53,445 bases of DNA, taken from contig SVED01000007.1 in assembly GCA_015057515.1 (NCBI GenBank), positions 1 to 53,445 on the forward strand. The letters run 5' to 3'. Within the stretch, counting starts at the first letter, position 1, and every line of letters begins with the position of its first letter. This document shows positions 36,188 through 44,750 of this stretch, one piece after another. Source of the DNA: Lachnospiraceae bacterium. Its GTDB lineage: Bacteria; Bacillota; Clostridia; Lachnospirales; Lachnospiraceae. The position numbers and the translations under genes are program-made. Under the pieces are notes generated by a model, which saw only the letters and a list, made by a program, of their open reading frames with translations, was not told the DNA's origin and did no database searches.

Positions 36188-37303
36188 TCATTTACTTAAA
36201 TATCTATTCACTACTCTTTCTGTAACATAACCATCACAGGAAGACATATATTCTTTTTTGTAAGTATCACGTGCTTCTATGTATGTATCCTCAACCTCAT
36301 ACTCTTTTAGCGCCTTTTTAACTCTTTCCGGAAGACTTTCCCTGCCTATGACAAGCTTCCCCGGAAGCTCCTCATAATTGAGATAGAAACCTCTGCCAAG
36401 CTTGTATTCTTCATAATCCGGCGCCATAAATATAATTGGCTTATCCATTAAAAGGAACTCGAAGAAAACCGATGAATAGTCAGTAATAAGTATATCCGCA
36501 CAGGCAATAAGTTCATCCGTAGATAAAGCTTCCCTGCTGGTACCGATATGAGGATGAATACTTTTTATAAAATAGTAATCCTTCATCAAATCTTTTTCAT
36601 ACATAAGCATATCTATAGCATCCTGTCCCACCAAAGTAGCATTAGCAGCATTACCTCTAAAAGTTGGTGCCCATACAACCACTTTCTTACCTGCCGAATC
36701 AGGATACTCAAACCTTAACCTGTCCTTACATTGTTCTATATAATTTGCATCGAAAAGTCTATCTGTATGACTTGCCCCCACAGGAACCACCCTTCCCGCA
36801 AGGCACATAGCCTTGGAAAACCCGGGAACTGCTGCCTTTCCGCTTACCGTAACTTCAGTATAATTTTTGAACACATCCCCCTTATATCCCAAAGGAACAT
36901 CATCCTTTGAGCTGTAACCAAATTTTTTAAAAGCACCACAACCATGCCAAAGCTGAACTACCTTAGTTTTCTTTTTCTTTTTACAAGAGGATGCAGGAAG
37001 AAAATAATCGCACAAAAAAACCACATGGGCCTTTGGATAAATAGCCATAAACTCTATCATTCGTTTTAGGCCTTGAAACATTCCCAAGTTTTTTACATCA
37101 AAGTATATTTCCTCTATTTTATACCCGTTGGTCACCAGATATCGACGGAGTTCCATCATATGTGGCGGACAGCTCTCATGATGAGCATCGGCCAAAATAA
37201 CAAACCCTTTTTCCACGGGCTTCCATCTGTTGAAAAAGTATACTATTGGAAATATAGTATGCTGACATATCATTTTAAAAAATTGTTTGATTCTAAATTT
37301 CAT
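36188..37303 (-). CDS. CDP-glycerol/ribitol glycerophosphotransferase family protein (2)
   Basis: A 371-residue paralogue of the downstream gene, with VVQLWHGCGAFKKFGYSSKDD near 115, GASHTDRLFD, KKVVVWAPTFRGN, IKSIHPHIG and CADILITDYSSVFFEFLLMDKPIIFM. The N-terminal hydrophobic residues (MICQHTIFPIVYFF) may anchor it. The gene begins 2 bp after the ATPase gene stop. Which of the two acts first cannot be assigned here. A KKKKK run after SCK (near 108-113) is an oddity caused by an A/T-rich stretch. Confidence 0.9.
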   Translation of the reverse strand: MKFRIKQFFKMICQHTIFPIVYFFNRWKPVEKGFVILADAHHESCPPHMMELRRYLVTNGYKIEEIYFDVKNLGMFQGLKRMIEFMAIYPKAHVVFLCDYFLPASSCKKKKKTKVVQLWHGCGAFKKFGYSSKDDVPLGYKGDVFKNYTEVTVSGKAAVPGFSKAMCLAGRVVPVGASHTDRLFDANYIEQCKDRLRFEYPDSAGKKVVVWAPTFRGNAANATLVGQDAIDMLMYEKDLMKDYYFIKSIHPHIGTSREALSTDELIACADILITDYSSVFFEFLLMDKPIIFMAPDYEEYKLGRGFYLNYEELPGKLVIGRESLPERVKKALKEYEVEDTYIEARDTYKKEYMSSCDGYVTERVVNRYLSK

Positions 37304-37305
37304 AT

Positions 37306-38040
37306 CTACCCTATTATCTCTTTGTATTTATCTACAACTTCTTTTACATCTCCATACATAACCAGCTTTCCCTTTTCAAGAATTAGAGCTTTGTTACATA
37401 TTCTAGTTACCTGTTCCAAATTGTGAGATACAAAAAGCACCGTCACTCCTGTATCCATCATATCCAAAAGTTTTTTTTCACTTTTCTTTTTGAATTTTGC
37501 ATCGCCTACTGATAGCACTTCATCTAATATTAGTATGTCAGGCTTAACAACCGTAGCTATAGAAAATCCTAATCTTGCCCTCATGCCTGAGGAATAATTT
37601 TTTAAAGGAACGTTTATAAAATCACCAAGCTCTGAAAACTCAACTATCTCATCAAACTTTTCTTCCATGAAACGTCTGGAATGACCAAGGACTGCTCCAT
37701 ACAGGAAAATATTTTCAGCACCTGTATATTGCTTGTCAAAGCCTGCTCCCAATTCTATCATAGGCGCCAGGGTACCCCTTTTTTCAACAGTACCTTCCGT
37801 AGGACGAAAGACTCCCGCAATAACCTTCATGAGGGTTGACTTTCCTGCACCATTTAATCCTAAAACGCCAACTCTGTCCCCTTTGTTTACTGTGAAGCTT
37901 ACATCCTGCAACGCCATGAACTTATCGTACTTTAAATCTTTCTTAAGATACTTAATAACATATTCCTTCATGCTATCAACCTTTTCTTTACTTAGGTTAA
38001 ACTGCATACTAATATGTTCAAGCTTGATTACCTCTTCCAT
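37306..38040 (-). CDS. ABC exporter ATP-binding subunit (TagH/Wzt-type)
   Basis: ATPase (244 residues) that drives export of a lipid-linked polymer. Walker A GLNGAGKST near 70, signature NYSSGMRARLGF near 148, Walker B DILILDEVLSVGD near 170 and the switch His in LFVSHN are all present. The sequence is short, lacking the C-terminal carbohydrate-binding extension of Wzt proteins, so it resembles the core TagH/KpsT type. It follows the permease gene by 7 bp. Confidence 0.93.
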   Translation of the reverse strand: MEEVIKLEHISMQFNLSKEKVDSMKEYVIKYLKKDLKYDKFMALQDVSFTVNKGDRVGVLGLNGAGKSTLMKVIAGVFRPTEGTVEKRGTLAPMIELGAGFDKQYTGAENIFLYGAVLGHSRRFMEEKFDEIVEFSELGDFINVPLKNYSSGMRARLGFSIATVVKPDILILDEVLSVGDAKFKKKSEKKLLDMMDTGVTVLFVSHNLEQVTRICNKALILEKGKLVMYGDVKEVVDKYKEIIG

Positions 38041-38047
38041 AAAACCT

Positions 38048-38824
38048 CTACACGTATAAAATAAATTTATCCTGATTTCTATCGAATATTATAGTTCCAA
38101 CAACAAGTGCTATCAACGAAAATACACAAGAATATAAAAGCATTCCTCCATCCATTGACTCTCCAAAAACACAACTTCTAAAATTGGATATTATACAGAA
38201 AAGCGGATTGTATTCCAATATCCAGCTCACACTACTATTTAATATATTTTCGGGATAGTAAAATATTGCACTGGTATACATTATCATCATTAGGCCTATG
38301 TTCCATAAGTATTCCAGGTCTCTAAAAAACACTCCTAAAGTGGCTAATATAAGACCCACTCCAACAGATAAGGCAAAAAGGATGATAAGGGGTACTATTG
38401 CCAAAAATATTCTAGCTGTAGGCACAACACCTAAAACCAGGGATACAACAAAAAGCACTACCAAAGATATCAAAAATAAAACATAATTAAATGCAATTCC
38501 TGACAGGGGATATAAGTACTTTGGAACATATACTTTTTTTATCATTCCTTCATTTTGTCGAATAGACTTTAGTGCATTGGTAGTAGATTGTGAAAACAAA
38601 CTATACATGAGTCTTCCGGCAAGAATATAAACAGGAAATTCTTTCTCATCATATCCAAGCAATGTCCCAAAAACCACTGTCAAAACAACCATAGTGAGCA
38701 ATGGTTCCAGCATAGACCAAAATACACCCAGGTATGATCTTCGGTATTTTAATTTTATTCCTTTTCTGACCAATTCCACAAACAAGTTGCTATATTGGCC
38801 AAACTCTTCTATTTTTGATTTCAT
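38048..38824 (-). CDS. ABC-2 type polymer export permease (TagG/Wzm-type)
   Basis: Integral membrane protein (258 residues) with about six segments and the family N-terminus LVRKGIKLKYRRSYLGVFWSMLEPLLTMVVLTVVFG, followed by FPVYILAGRLMYSLFSQST. Partner of the downstream ATPase; together they would flip the undecaprenyl-linked wall polymer. It is 11 bp downstream of the SDR gene. Confidence 0.93.
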   Translation of the reverse strand: MKSKIEEFGQYSNLFVELVRKGIKLKYRRSYLGVFWSMLEPLLTMVVLTVVFGTLLGYDEKEFPVYILAGRLMYSLFSQSTTNALKSIRQNEGMIKKVYVPKYLYPLSGIAFNYVLFLISLVVLFVVSLVLGVVPTARIFLAIVPLIILFALSVGVGLILATLGVFFRDLEYLWNIGLMMIMYTSAIFYYPENILNSSVSWILEYNPLFCIISNFRSCVFGESMDGGMLLYSCVFSLIALVVGTIIFDRNQDKFILYV

Positions 38825-38835
38825 ATATCCACCTG

Positions 38836-39915
38836 TTACAGTTCTAATTTCTCCCGTAAAATATCTACTGTATGTCGCAAACCTCTTGAAATATCATACT
38901 TAGGCTTCCAGTCTAATTTTTTGAGTTTACTTATATCAAGTGTAGCCTTTGTGGCCTTGGAATAGCCTGCCTTCTCATCTTCCTCAGGAATGTCATATAC
39001 CACCTTTGTTCCCGCATAATCAGCAAGAAGCTTAGCCAATTCCCTAAGGGTTATATCAGAGGATGCTGATGCAATATTGTATGCTTCACCTGACTGTCCA
39101 TCTACCAATACCTTTAAAATAGCAAATACAGCATCACCCACATAACTATAAGAATATTCTTGAGTCCCCTCACTCTTTAGAACAATATCCTCTCCCATAA
39201 CACAGTTTTTTATAAACTGGGATATAGCCTTGGTATCTGCCTCAAGCATTGTTGGTCCATATACCCTGGAAAGTCTCGGTATAACCACATCAATACCCTT
39301 GTTCGCCTTATATGCCTGACATAAAGCCTCACCTGTTCTTTTGCTTTCAGGATATCCTGCCCGCAAAGTATTACAATCAATATATCCCAAATAATCCTCT
39401 GTAAACTTATCTATATCTCCTCTATTTTCTCCGTAAATCTCCACCGAGGACAAGAAAACAAATCTTTCACATTTTACCTTTGTAGCCCAGTGAAGAAGAT
39501 TGTTGGTACCCATTACATTGGCAGCAATAGTTCCTACAGGATCAGTAGCATAAGCCACCGGATGAGTATTACCTGCAGCGTGAATAATATAGTCCATGCG
39601 TCCTATTTCCATACCATCACACAGGCAGCTTATAGGCTGGTTGATATCCTGACAAAGGAAATTATAGTAAATAGATTTCCCATACTCCTCAAACCTTTCC
39701 ATAGCTTTTTTCTTGTCTCGACCTAAGACATATATATCGGTATTTTGATTAAAACGTTCATTTCTGTACATTAAAACATCTACCAAAAAACTTCCAATCA
39801 AACCTGTTCCACCAGAGATTGCAACACTTTTACCTTTAAGTTTCTCCCAGTTAAGTCTAAGCTCAGCAATCTCAGCAACATCCTTGTTGTACCTTTTACT
39901 ATTGAGAATTCTCAT
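38836..39915 (-). CDS. Extended SDR, NAD-dependent epimerase/dehydratase family
   Basis: A 359-residue extended short-chain dehydrogenase. It has the nucleotide-binding SGGTGLIGS near 34-42, HAAGNTHPV, the catalytic Ser in LSSVEIYGE and the YxxxK motif in GYPESKRTGE (Tyr near 200). Placed directly after an IspD/TarI-type cytidylyltransferase, it could be the reductase that makes an alditol phosphate (as with the Bcs1 fusion for CDP-ribitol, or the pneumococcal arabinitol and mannitol enzyme pairs), or it could modify a nucleotide sugar. The first is inference from context. It starts 14 bp after the cytidylyltransferase stop. Confidence 0.85.
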   Translation of the reverse strand: MRILNSKRYNKDVAEIAELRLNWEKLKGKSVAISGGTGLIGSFLVDVLMYRNERFNQNTDIYVLGRDKKKAMERFEEYGKSIYYNFLCQDINQPISCLCDGMEIGRMDYIIHAAGNTHPVAYATDPVGTIAANVMGTNNLLHWATKVKCERFVFLSSVEIYGENRGDIDKFTEDYLGYIDCNTLRAGYPESKRTGEALCQAYKANKGIDVVIPRLSRVYGPTMLEADTKAISQFIKNCVMGEDIVLKSEGTQEYSYSYVGDAVFAILKVLVDGQSGEAYNIASASSDITLRELAKLLADYAGTKVVYDIPEEDEKAGYSKATKATLDISKLKKLDWKPKYDISRGLRHTVDILREKLEL

Positions 39916-39929
39916 AGAAAGCCTCCTTT

Positions 39930-40646
39930 CTATTTTGACCGCTCTTCCTTTGTGGCAGCCAAATACCCCTTAAATATCTCCAGGTCATCCCTTGTTGTCA
40001 GCTTAATATTTTTGTCAGAACCCTTTGCAAAATATAATCTCTCACCTAGTTCTACCATCATAGTATTAGTGTACGCTGAACCATATATTCCTATTTTTTC
40101 CGAAAAAGCCTTTTGGTAAGCCCATGCCAGTTTTTCATACTTATAAGCCTGGGGAGTTGATACTCTTCGCAGGTTTTCTCTTGGAATATATTTTGTGGTT
40201 GATGTTTCATCATCAATCACAAATATCTGTTCATTGTAAGGTAAAGATGTAACTCCGTTGCCAAAGTTATGGCATTTGTCTATAACATCATCTAAAACAT
40301 CTGAATCAACCAAAGGTCTTATGCCGTCATGAATAATGATTGTATCATCAAAAGCACATTTATCCTTCAGATATTCCACGCCATTTCTAATGGATTCCTG
40401 AGCGGTATCTCCACCTGTGGTTATCCATTTTAGCTTGGTTAAATTGTATTTTTCTTTGTAGCTCCACATTTCATTTTGCCAGCCATCAATACATACAACC
40501 TCTATACAATCTATCATAGGATGATTTTGAAAGCTTTCCAAGGTATATACAATAACTGGTTTATCATAGACTAATATAAATTGCTTTGGTATATCTTCAC
40601 CCATTCGCTGGCCTGTACCACCTGCAATTATTATTCCTATATTCAT
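39930..40646 (-). CDS. IspD/TarI-family cytidylyltransferase
   Basis: A 238-residue CTP-dependent nucleotidyltransferase. The signature IIAGGTGQRMGEDIPKQF begins the protein, with TGGDTAQESIRNGVEYL near 77, IIHDGIRPLVD near 105 and a C-terminal KLTTRDDLEIFKGYL. IspD (isoprenoid route) and TarI (CDP-ribitol) share these features. Its place inside a wall-polymer export operon beside an SDR and two CDP-alditol transferases favours the TarI-like role. It overlaps dapF by 4 bases (ATGA), so the two are coupled. Confidence 0.85.
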   Translation of the reverse strand: MNIGIIIAGGTGQRMGEDIPKQFILVYDKPVIVYTLESFQNHPMIDCIEVVCIDGWQNEMWSYKEKYNLTKLKWITTGGDTAQESIRNGVEYLKDKCAFDDTIIIHDGIRPLVDSDVLDDVIDKCHNFGNGVTSLPYNEQIFVIDDETSTTKYIPRENLRRVSTPQAYKYEKLAWAYQKAFSEKIGIYGSAYTNTMMVELGERLYFAKGSDKNIKLTTRDDLEIFKGYLAATKEERSK

Positions 40647-41518
40647 AGACCTTCTCCTATATCTATTACTCCGTCAAATACCACCTTTGCCGGTCCAGTC
40701 ATATACACTAAATTAGTTTCTCTATCCCACTTAATAATCAGTTCACCACCGAGAAGTTTTACAGTAACCTCATCCTCTGTAAGACCATTTAAGATACTTG
40801 CCACAACGGTTGCGCAGGTACCTGTACCACAGGCAAGAGTCTCCCCTGAACCTCTCTCCCATACACGCATCTTAAGATAGTTACGGCTTACAACCTGAAC
40901 GAATTCTGCATTTACTCTTCTAGGGAATAATGGACTTGACTCAAACTTAGGACCTATCTCCTCAAGTGGAAATGTATCTGTGTCCTCCACATAGGTTATA
41001 CAGTGAGGATTACCCATAGATATACAAGTTATGTTGTAGTTTGCATCATCAATAGTTACCGGATAGTCTACAACCTTTTCTAAATCCTCATTGATGGCAA
41101 CTGGCACCTCTTCTGGCTTAAATATAGGCTCACCCATATTTACTGTAACCATAGAAACAGTTCCCCTGTCCGATGCATCTTTTCTGTCTATAACAAATTT
41201 CAGATATTTAATACCTGCCAAGGTCTCCACAGCAATTTCTTCCTTGTCAGTGAGACCATAATCATATACATACTTGCCAACACATCTGATGCCATTTCCA
41301 CACATCTCAGACTGAGAACCGTCCGCGTTATACATCTCCATGGTAAAATCTGCCACCTTGGAGGGCTTAATAAGTATAAGTCCGTCGGAGCCTATACCAA
41401 AATGTCTGTCACTGATCTTTATTGATAATTCGGATGGATTCTCTATAGTCTCCTTGAAACAATTCACATATACGTAATCATTTCCAAGTCCTTCCATCTT
41501 AGTAAAATTTAGCTTCAT
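40643..41518 (-). CDS. dapF: Diaminopimelate epimerase
   Basis: Converts LL- to meso-diaminopimelate for lysine and peptidoglycan. The 291-residue protein begins MKLNFTKMEGLGNDYVYV and carries both catalytic Cys motifs: SEMCGNGIRCVGKYV near 73 and GSGETLACGTGTCATV near 235. AAGGAG precedes the ATG. It is the first gene of the wall-polymer operon, which ties precursor supply to polymer export, although the link may be only chromosomal. Confidence 0.97.
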   Translation of the reverse strand: MKLNFTKMEGLGNDYVYVNCFKETIENPSELSIKISDRHFGIGSDGLILIKPSKVADFTMEMYNADGSQSEMCGNGIRCVGKYVYDYGLTDKEEIAVETLAGIKYLKFVIDRKDASDRGTVSMVTVNMGEPIFKPEEVPVAINEDLEKVVDYPVTIDDANYNITCISMGNPHCITYVEDTDTFPLEEIGPKFESSPLFPRRVNAEFVQVVSRNYLKMRVWERGSGETLACGTGTCATVVASILNGLTEDEVTVKLLGGELIIKWDRETNLVYMTGPAKVVFDGVIDIGEGL

Positions 41519-41553
41519 AATATTAATCTCCTTAATCCATATATCTTTTAAAT

Positions 41554-41582
41554 ATTTTACTCTAATTCCCTAAAAAAAACAA
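41554..41582 (-). promoter_or_regulatory. Promoter for dapF and the wall-polymer operon
   Basis: On the minus strand TTGTTT (41577-41582), 17 bases, TAAAAT (41554-41559). No internal promoter is evident in the tightly packed genes downstream. Confidence 0.6.
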
Positions 41583-41728
41583 TTACCAGAGTATGATGCA
41601 CAATACAAAAACATAAAAAAACTACGTTACTGGGAATATAGTTTAAATATGCGACTATATTTAATCTAAATTTGTGATATGATGAAAAATATAATAATTT
41701 TATTCTATATATAGGGGAGGAATTTTTT

Positions 41729-42136
41729 GTGGACATCGATAAAAACTCTTTAGGAAAACACCTTTTAGAACTGGCAATACTTCTCATTGCATTATGTACC
41801 TATTTTTCTGTTGCCAATTTAGTCTCAATAAAGGGCAGGGAAAAAACTGAGGCAACAGTTTCTGAAATTGTGCGAAATGAATATCGTAGAAGTTCAAGAA
41901 GAAGTGGCTATGATGTTTACGTAGATTACACCTACGATGGAGTCATCTACCAAAATATAAAATTAGGCAAATACAAAAGTCCTTTTATCATGTTTGGTGA
42001 TGAAGGTTCAGATTGCACCATATACATAGATAAAAATGATCCTACTGATATTGAGCATCTTAACATATTTCCATTTATCGGTCTTCCTATAACAATAATT
42101 ATGGGTATTGTAGGATATCGAATGAAAAAATCGTAA
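41729..42136 (+). CDS. DUF3592-like small membrane protein
   Basis: A 135-residue protein with an N-terminal membrane segment (about 12-33), an extracytoplasmic beta-rich middle (TEATVSEIVRNEYR..., YDVYVDYTYDGVIYQNIKLG, CTIYIDKNDPTDIEHL) and a C-terminal membrane segment (about 113-130). This arrangement matches DUF3592, whose function is unknown. GTG start with GGGGAGG 8 bases upstream. Single gene with its own terminator. Confidence 0.8.
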   Translation: MDIDKNSLGKHLLELAILLIALCTYFSVANLVSIKGREKTEATVSEIVRNEYRRSSRRSGYDVYVDYTYDGVIYQNIKLGKYKSPFIMFGDEGSDCTIYIDKNDPTDIEHLNIFPFIGLPITIIMGIVGYRMKKS

Positions 42137-42164
42137 ATACTTAAAACAGCATCTTACTTAACAA

Positions 42165-42220
42165 TTTAGCCGCAGGTATTAGCTTATGACAAAGCTAACG
42201 CCTCCGGCTAAATATTTTTT
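42165..42220 (+). terminator. Terminator after DUF3592 gene
   Basis: TTTAGCCG (42165-42172) pairs with CGGCTAAA (42205-42212), with an inner TTAGCTT/AAGCTAA stem, followed by TATTTTTT. Confidence 0.8.
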
Positions 42221-42229
42221 CAATATTTT

Positions 42230-43087
42230 TTACTTATGTCCGCCATCTATAAACAATACACCTAATGTTCCCGGACCACAGTGAGAGGAAATCACTCCAC
42301 CTGCCCTGGTAACTAATATCTCATCAAAGTATTCCATTTTTACGAGATAGTTGTATACCTCGCTTACCACGTTTGACGGACAACCAGAATGGGTAATGAA
42401 TATTCTGTCTTTTTTTGCAGATTTTATACTATCCTCTAAATCTTTTATGTAGTCCATAATTACACGTTCCATTTTGCCCCTATACTTTTTACTAGCTGAC
42501 ATTTTACCATTTTCTACCACAATCATAGGGTGAAGCTTTAGAACACCACCTGCTAAAGCAGCTACTCCACTACATCTTCCGCCTCTATGCAGATATGTAA
42601 GTGTATCAACCACAAAGCTTGATTTTACCCTTGGTTTAAGTTCCTTTATGTGTTCTAATATTTCTTTTCTGGACTTTCCCTGCCTAGCCATAACAGCGGC
42701 TTCCATAACCAAAAGTCCGATACCTGTTGACAAATTAGCCGAATCAATTACGGATACTCTGTCCTCAAGCTCTGCCTCCTCTGCAGCTATTCTAAATGCA
42801 TTGGCAGTGACAGACATTTTCTCAGATATAGTAAATATAATAAGCTCATCATTGGTATCCTTTATAACCTCAATAGCATCTAGAGCCTCACTCAGTCCGA
42901 CAGCTGATGTCTTAGGTGTATCATTGTTCTCGTCAGACCATTGATATATCTTATCGGGCGTAATGTCCTTTCCGTCCAAATACTCCTTATCTCCTAATAC
43001 AATATGTAATGGAACTATGGTAATTCCATAATCCTGAATCATTCCAAATGATAGATCGCAGGTACTATCTGCCATTATTTTAACCAT
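42230..43087 (-). CDS. DegV family fatty-acid-binding protein
   Basis: DegV/FakB proteins bind a fatty acid and present it to the FakA kinase. The 285-residue sequence starts MVKIMADSTCDLSFGM, then has IVPLHIVLGDKEYLDG, TSAVGLSEALDAIE, the IDSANLSTGIGLLV motif and SFVVDTLTYLHRGGRCSG, all typical. No fakA partner is in the window. The ribosome site (AGAAGGATA) is good. Convergent with the DUF3592 gene. Confidence 0.93.
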   Translation of the reverse strand: MVKIMADSTCDLSFGMIQDYGITIVPLHIVLGDKEYLDGKDITPDKIYQWSDENNDTPKTSAVGLSEALDAIEVIKDTNDELIIFTISEKMSVTANAFRIAAEEAELEDRVSVIDSANLSTGIGLLVMEAAVMARQGKSRKEILEHIKELKPRVKSSFVVDTLTYLHRGGRCSGVAALAGGVLKLHPMIVVENGKMSASKKYRGKMERVIMDYIKDLEDSIKSAKKDRIFITHSGCPSNVVSEVYNYLVKMEYFDEILVTRAGGVISSHCGPGTLGVLFIDGGHK

Positions 43088-43185
43088 ATTTTATCCTTCT
43101 TTCTGCAACAAAAATAGTAAGCAAGACACATTATATCATACACAGATTGATTTTATTCTCAATTATTGTTGAGTTTTCCTAACCA

Positions 43186-43215
43186 CAAAAATGACAAGGC
43201 CATTACACCTTGTCA
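43186..43215 (-). terminator. Terminator of the 43.2-44.4 kb gene pair
   Basis: TGACAAGG (43192-43199) pairs with CCTTGTCA (43208-43215); on the minus strand the stem is followed by TTTTTGTGG. Confidence 0.75.
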
Positions 43216-43241
43216 CTTTTAGTGTTTTGTTGAATAGTATC

Positions 43242-43955
43242 TTACATATTAATCTGTGGATTAGTCTGCTGATAGGCTTGCTGACCATGCACCATATTCA
43301 TTTGAGGATATACATATTGTCTCATGTACATATCTTTCGCCTGCATCAAAGCTCTGTTAAAATCCTCAATTTCCCTTCTATTAATACCTGAAACAGGAAT
43401 GGCATATGCATATGCACCCACTGAAATTTTTAGCAAGTTTAACTTTTTTGTTGATATTACAATAGCAAATCCTACTACTAATAAAACGCCAGCCATAATT
43501 AATCCTACTATTGCATATTTCTTGGCAGTTGCATAATATTCTTTCGCTTCAAATTCATATTCCACAGCAGACTTTTGTTCTTGAAAATGTTCAACCACAT
43601 TTTCGACACTGAGCTCACTCTTTTCCATCATGGTATCACCATTAGCTTGCGCTTTAAACGCACTGAAAAAAATGTATGCAACAGCCGCGAATAAAATGAG
43701 CATTAATACTGATTGCCAAGCTTTGGCACTTGACCATTTTATCCTATTAGCAATTCCAACATCTTTAATTTCAGCAAAATTATTTTCTCCGGCCTTTATC
43801 CATTCTTTTCCATCCAAATAGTACTGTTGCCCTGTAAAATAAACTCTCTTATCTGTTATCGTACATCCACCATTTTTACCAACTGCACATTTACTACTAA
43901 TATTGTACAACACACGTTCATTTCCATCATAAAAAGTATCCTGCATATTCATCAT
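43242..43955 (-). CDS. Hypothetical two-segment membrane protein
   Basis: Not recognised. The 237-residue protein has an N-terminal soluble part (about 1-75) rich in beta-like segments (KCAVGKNGGCTITDKRVYFTGQQYYLDGK), resembling small PH-like or YokE-type domains, then membrane segments near 80-100 and 148-170 separated by an acidic loop, a second similar motif (LNLLKISVGAYAYAIPVSGINRREIEDF) and a Gln/Met/Tyr-rich tail. It is 13 bp downstream of the zinc-ribbon gene, so the two form a small operon. The ribosome site is GGAGGTAG. Confidence 0.8.
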   Translation of the reverse strand: MMNMQDTFYDGNERVLYNISSKCAVGKNGGCTITDKRVYFTGQQYYLDGKEWIKAGENNFAEIKDVGIANRIKWSSAKAWQSVLMLILFAAVAYIFFSAFKAQANGDTMMEKSELSVENVVEHFQEQKSAVEYEFEAKEYYATAKKYAIVGLIMAGVLLVVGFAIVISTKKLNLLKISVGAYAYAIPVSGINRREIEDFNRALMQAKDMYMRQYVYPQMNMVHGQQAYQQTNPQINM

Positions 43956-43968
43956 TAAAATCTACCTC

Positions 43969-44388
43969 CTATATCAGTACAAATATAAGACAACCCAGCG
44001 CACATACAGTGCTAATACTAAATATCGCAATAGATAATCCCTTACTATACTTCTCATTTCCGTATTTAACATCACAGCCGGAAATGATTGCAATTACAGT
44101 CGAAAAGGCAATAACAATCAACTCATTCGATGCCATCACACCAAGACTTTCAGCCACCATATTACCGAATATTAAAAACAAAATCCACGCAAAAAAGCAA
44201 ATTGTACCAATAGGCGAAAACGCCTTCTTTGTTTTTTTATTGCTACCCGCCGGATATACATAAGGCTGTGCTACAGGTTGTGTTACAGGTTGTGTTACAG
44301 GTTGTGCAGCAGTTTCTAATGGAGTCCCGCAACAGGGGCAGAATTTTACGCCATGATTAATTTGATTTCCACATTTTTTACAAAACAT
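43969..44388 (-). CDS. Zinc-ribbon membrane protein
   Basis: A 139-residue protein starting MFCKKCGNQINHGVKFCPCCG, a double-Cys zinc ribbon, followed by a (QPVT)n proline-glutamine linker encoded by 15-bp repeats, and three membrane segments (about 58-78, 83-103, 118-138). Such proteins are common and mostly uncharacterised. The start at 44388 has AAGGAG 8 bases upstream; the open frame runs 43 codons further but through the promoter at 44428-44456, so the longer form is not real. Confidence 0.87.
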   Translation of the reverse strand: MFCKKCGNQINHGVKFCPCCGTPLETAAQPVTQPVTQPVAQPYVYPAGSNKKTKKAFSPIGTICFFAWILFLIFGNMVAESLGVMASNELIVIAFSTVIAIISGCDVKYGNEKYSKGLSIAIFSISTVCALGCLIFVLI

Positions 44389-44427
44389 AATTTTATCTCC
44401 TTTGTAATTTATTTTTATTATGCCTTG

Positions 44428-44456
44428 ATTATACAAAAAGAAAAATTCATATACAA
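44428..44456 (-). promoter_or_regulatory. Promoter for the zinc-ribbon operon
   Basis: On the minus strand TTGTAT (44451-44456), 17 bases, TATAAT (44428-44433). Confidence 0.7.
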
Positions 44457-44555
44457 GGATTCCTCCATTTTTAGGACAGAAAATGCAACATTTGGAATTT
44501 GGTGACAGATATCCCATGAAACTTTCACCCTTTTGTCTGCTATTAAATTGCTTTT

Positions 44556-44590
44556 AAAAAAGCACCCTGCAATTGTTAGCAAAGTGCTTT
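44556..44590 (-). terminator. Terminator of the 30-codon gene
   Basis: On the minus strand AAAGCAC (44584-44590) pairs with GTGCTTT (44559-44565), then TTTT. The stop codon of the small ORF lies in the loop. Confidence 0.65.
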
Positions 44591-44668
44591 ATAAACTGGT
44601 ATATTGGGGGGTAAAGATAATGTTATATAAAACGTATCTAAGATAATTCTTACTTCGTATTCGTTCAT
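44576..44668 (-). CDS. Small 30-residue ORF with own promoter and terminator
   Basis: Thirty codons starting MNEYEVRIILDTFY and ending IPVYKALC. Support for expression is strong for so short a frame: TTGACA-17-TAGTAT (44690-44718) lies immediately upstream, GGAGG sits 6 bases before the ATG, and a stem-loop with a U-tract closes the unit. The whole transcript would be about 130 nt. The peptide has a charged N-terminus, a hydrophobic middle (FYITLSLPP) and a C-terminal Cys; no signal peptide. It could be a peptide signal, leader peptide or small regulator, or the RNA itself may be the product. I do not recognise it. Confidence 0.55.
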   Translation of the reverse strand: MNEYEVRIILDTFYITLSLPPNIPVYKALC

Positions 44669-44689
44669 TGGCTACCTCCTATTTATGTT

Positions 44690-44718
44690 ATACTATCTTT
44701 CTAACAACTACTTGTCAA
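44690..44718 (-). promoter_or_regulatory. Promoter for the 30-codon ORF
   Basis: On the minus strand TTGACA (44713-44718), 17 bases, TAGTAT (44690-44695). Predicted start near 44683, so the leader is only about 14 bases. Confidence 0.75.
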
Positions 44719-44750
44719 TCTAAAGCAGACTACTTTTTAATTATGCACAC

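Noticed and set aside
41557-41787. 76-codon minus-strand frame upstream of dapF
   Set aside because: Crosses the dapF promoter and the start of the DUF3592 gene; no ribosome site or family resemblance.
44389-44517. 43-residue N-terminal extension of the zinc-ribbon protein
   Set aside because: The stretch holds the gene's promoter, and the ATG at 44388 has a proper ribosome site and begins the zinc ribbon.
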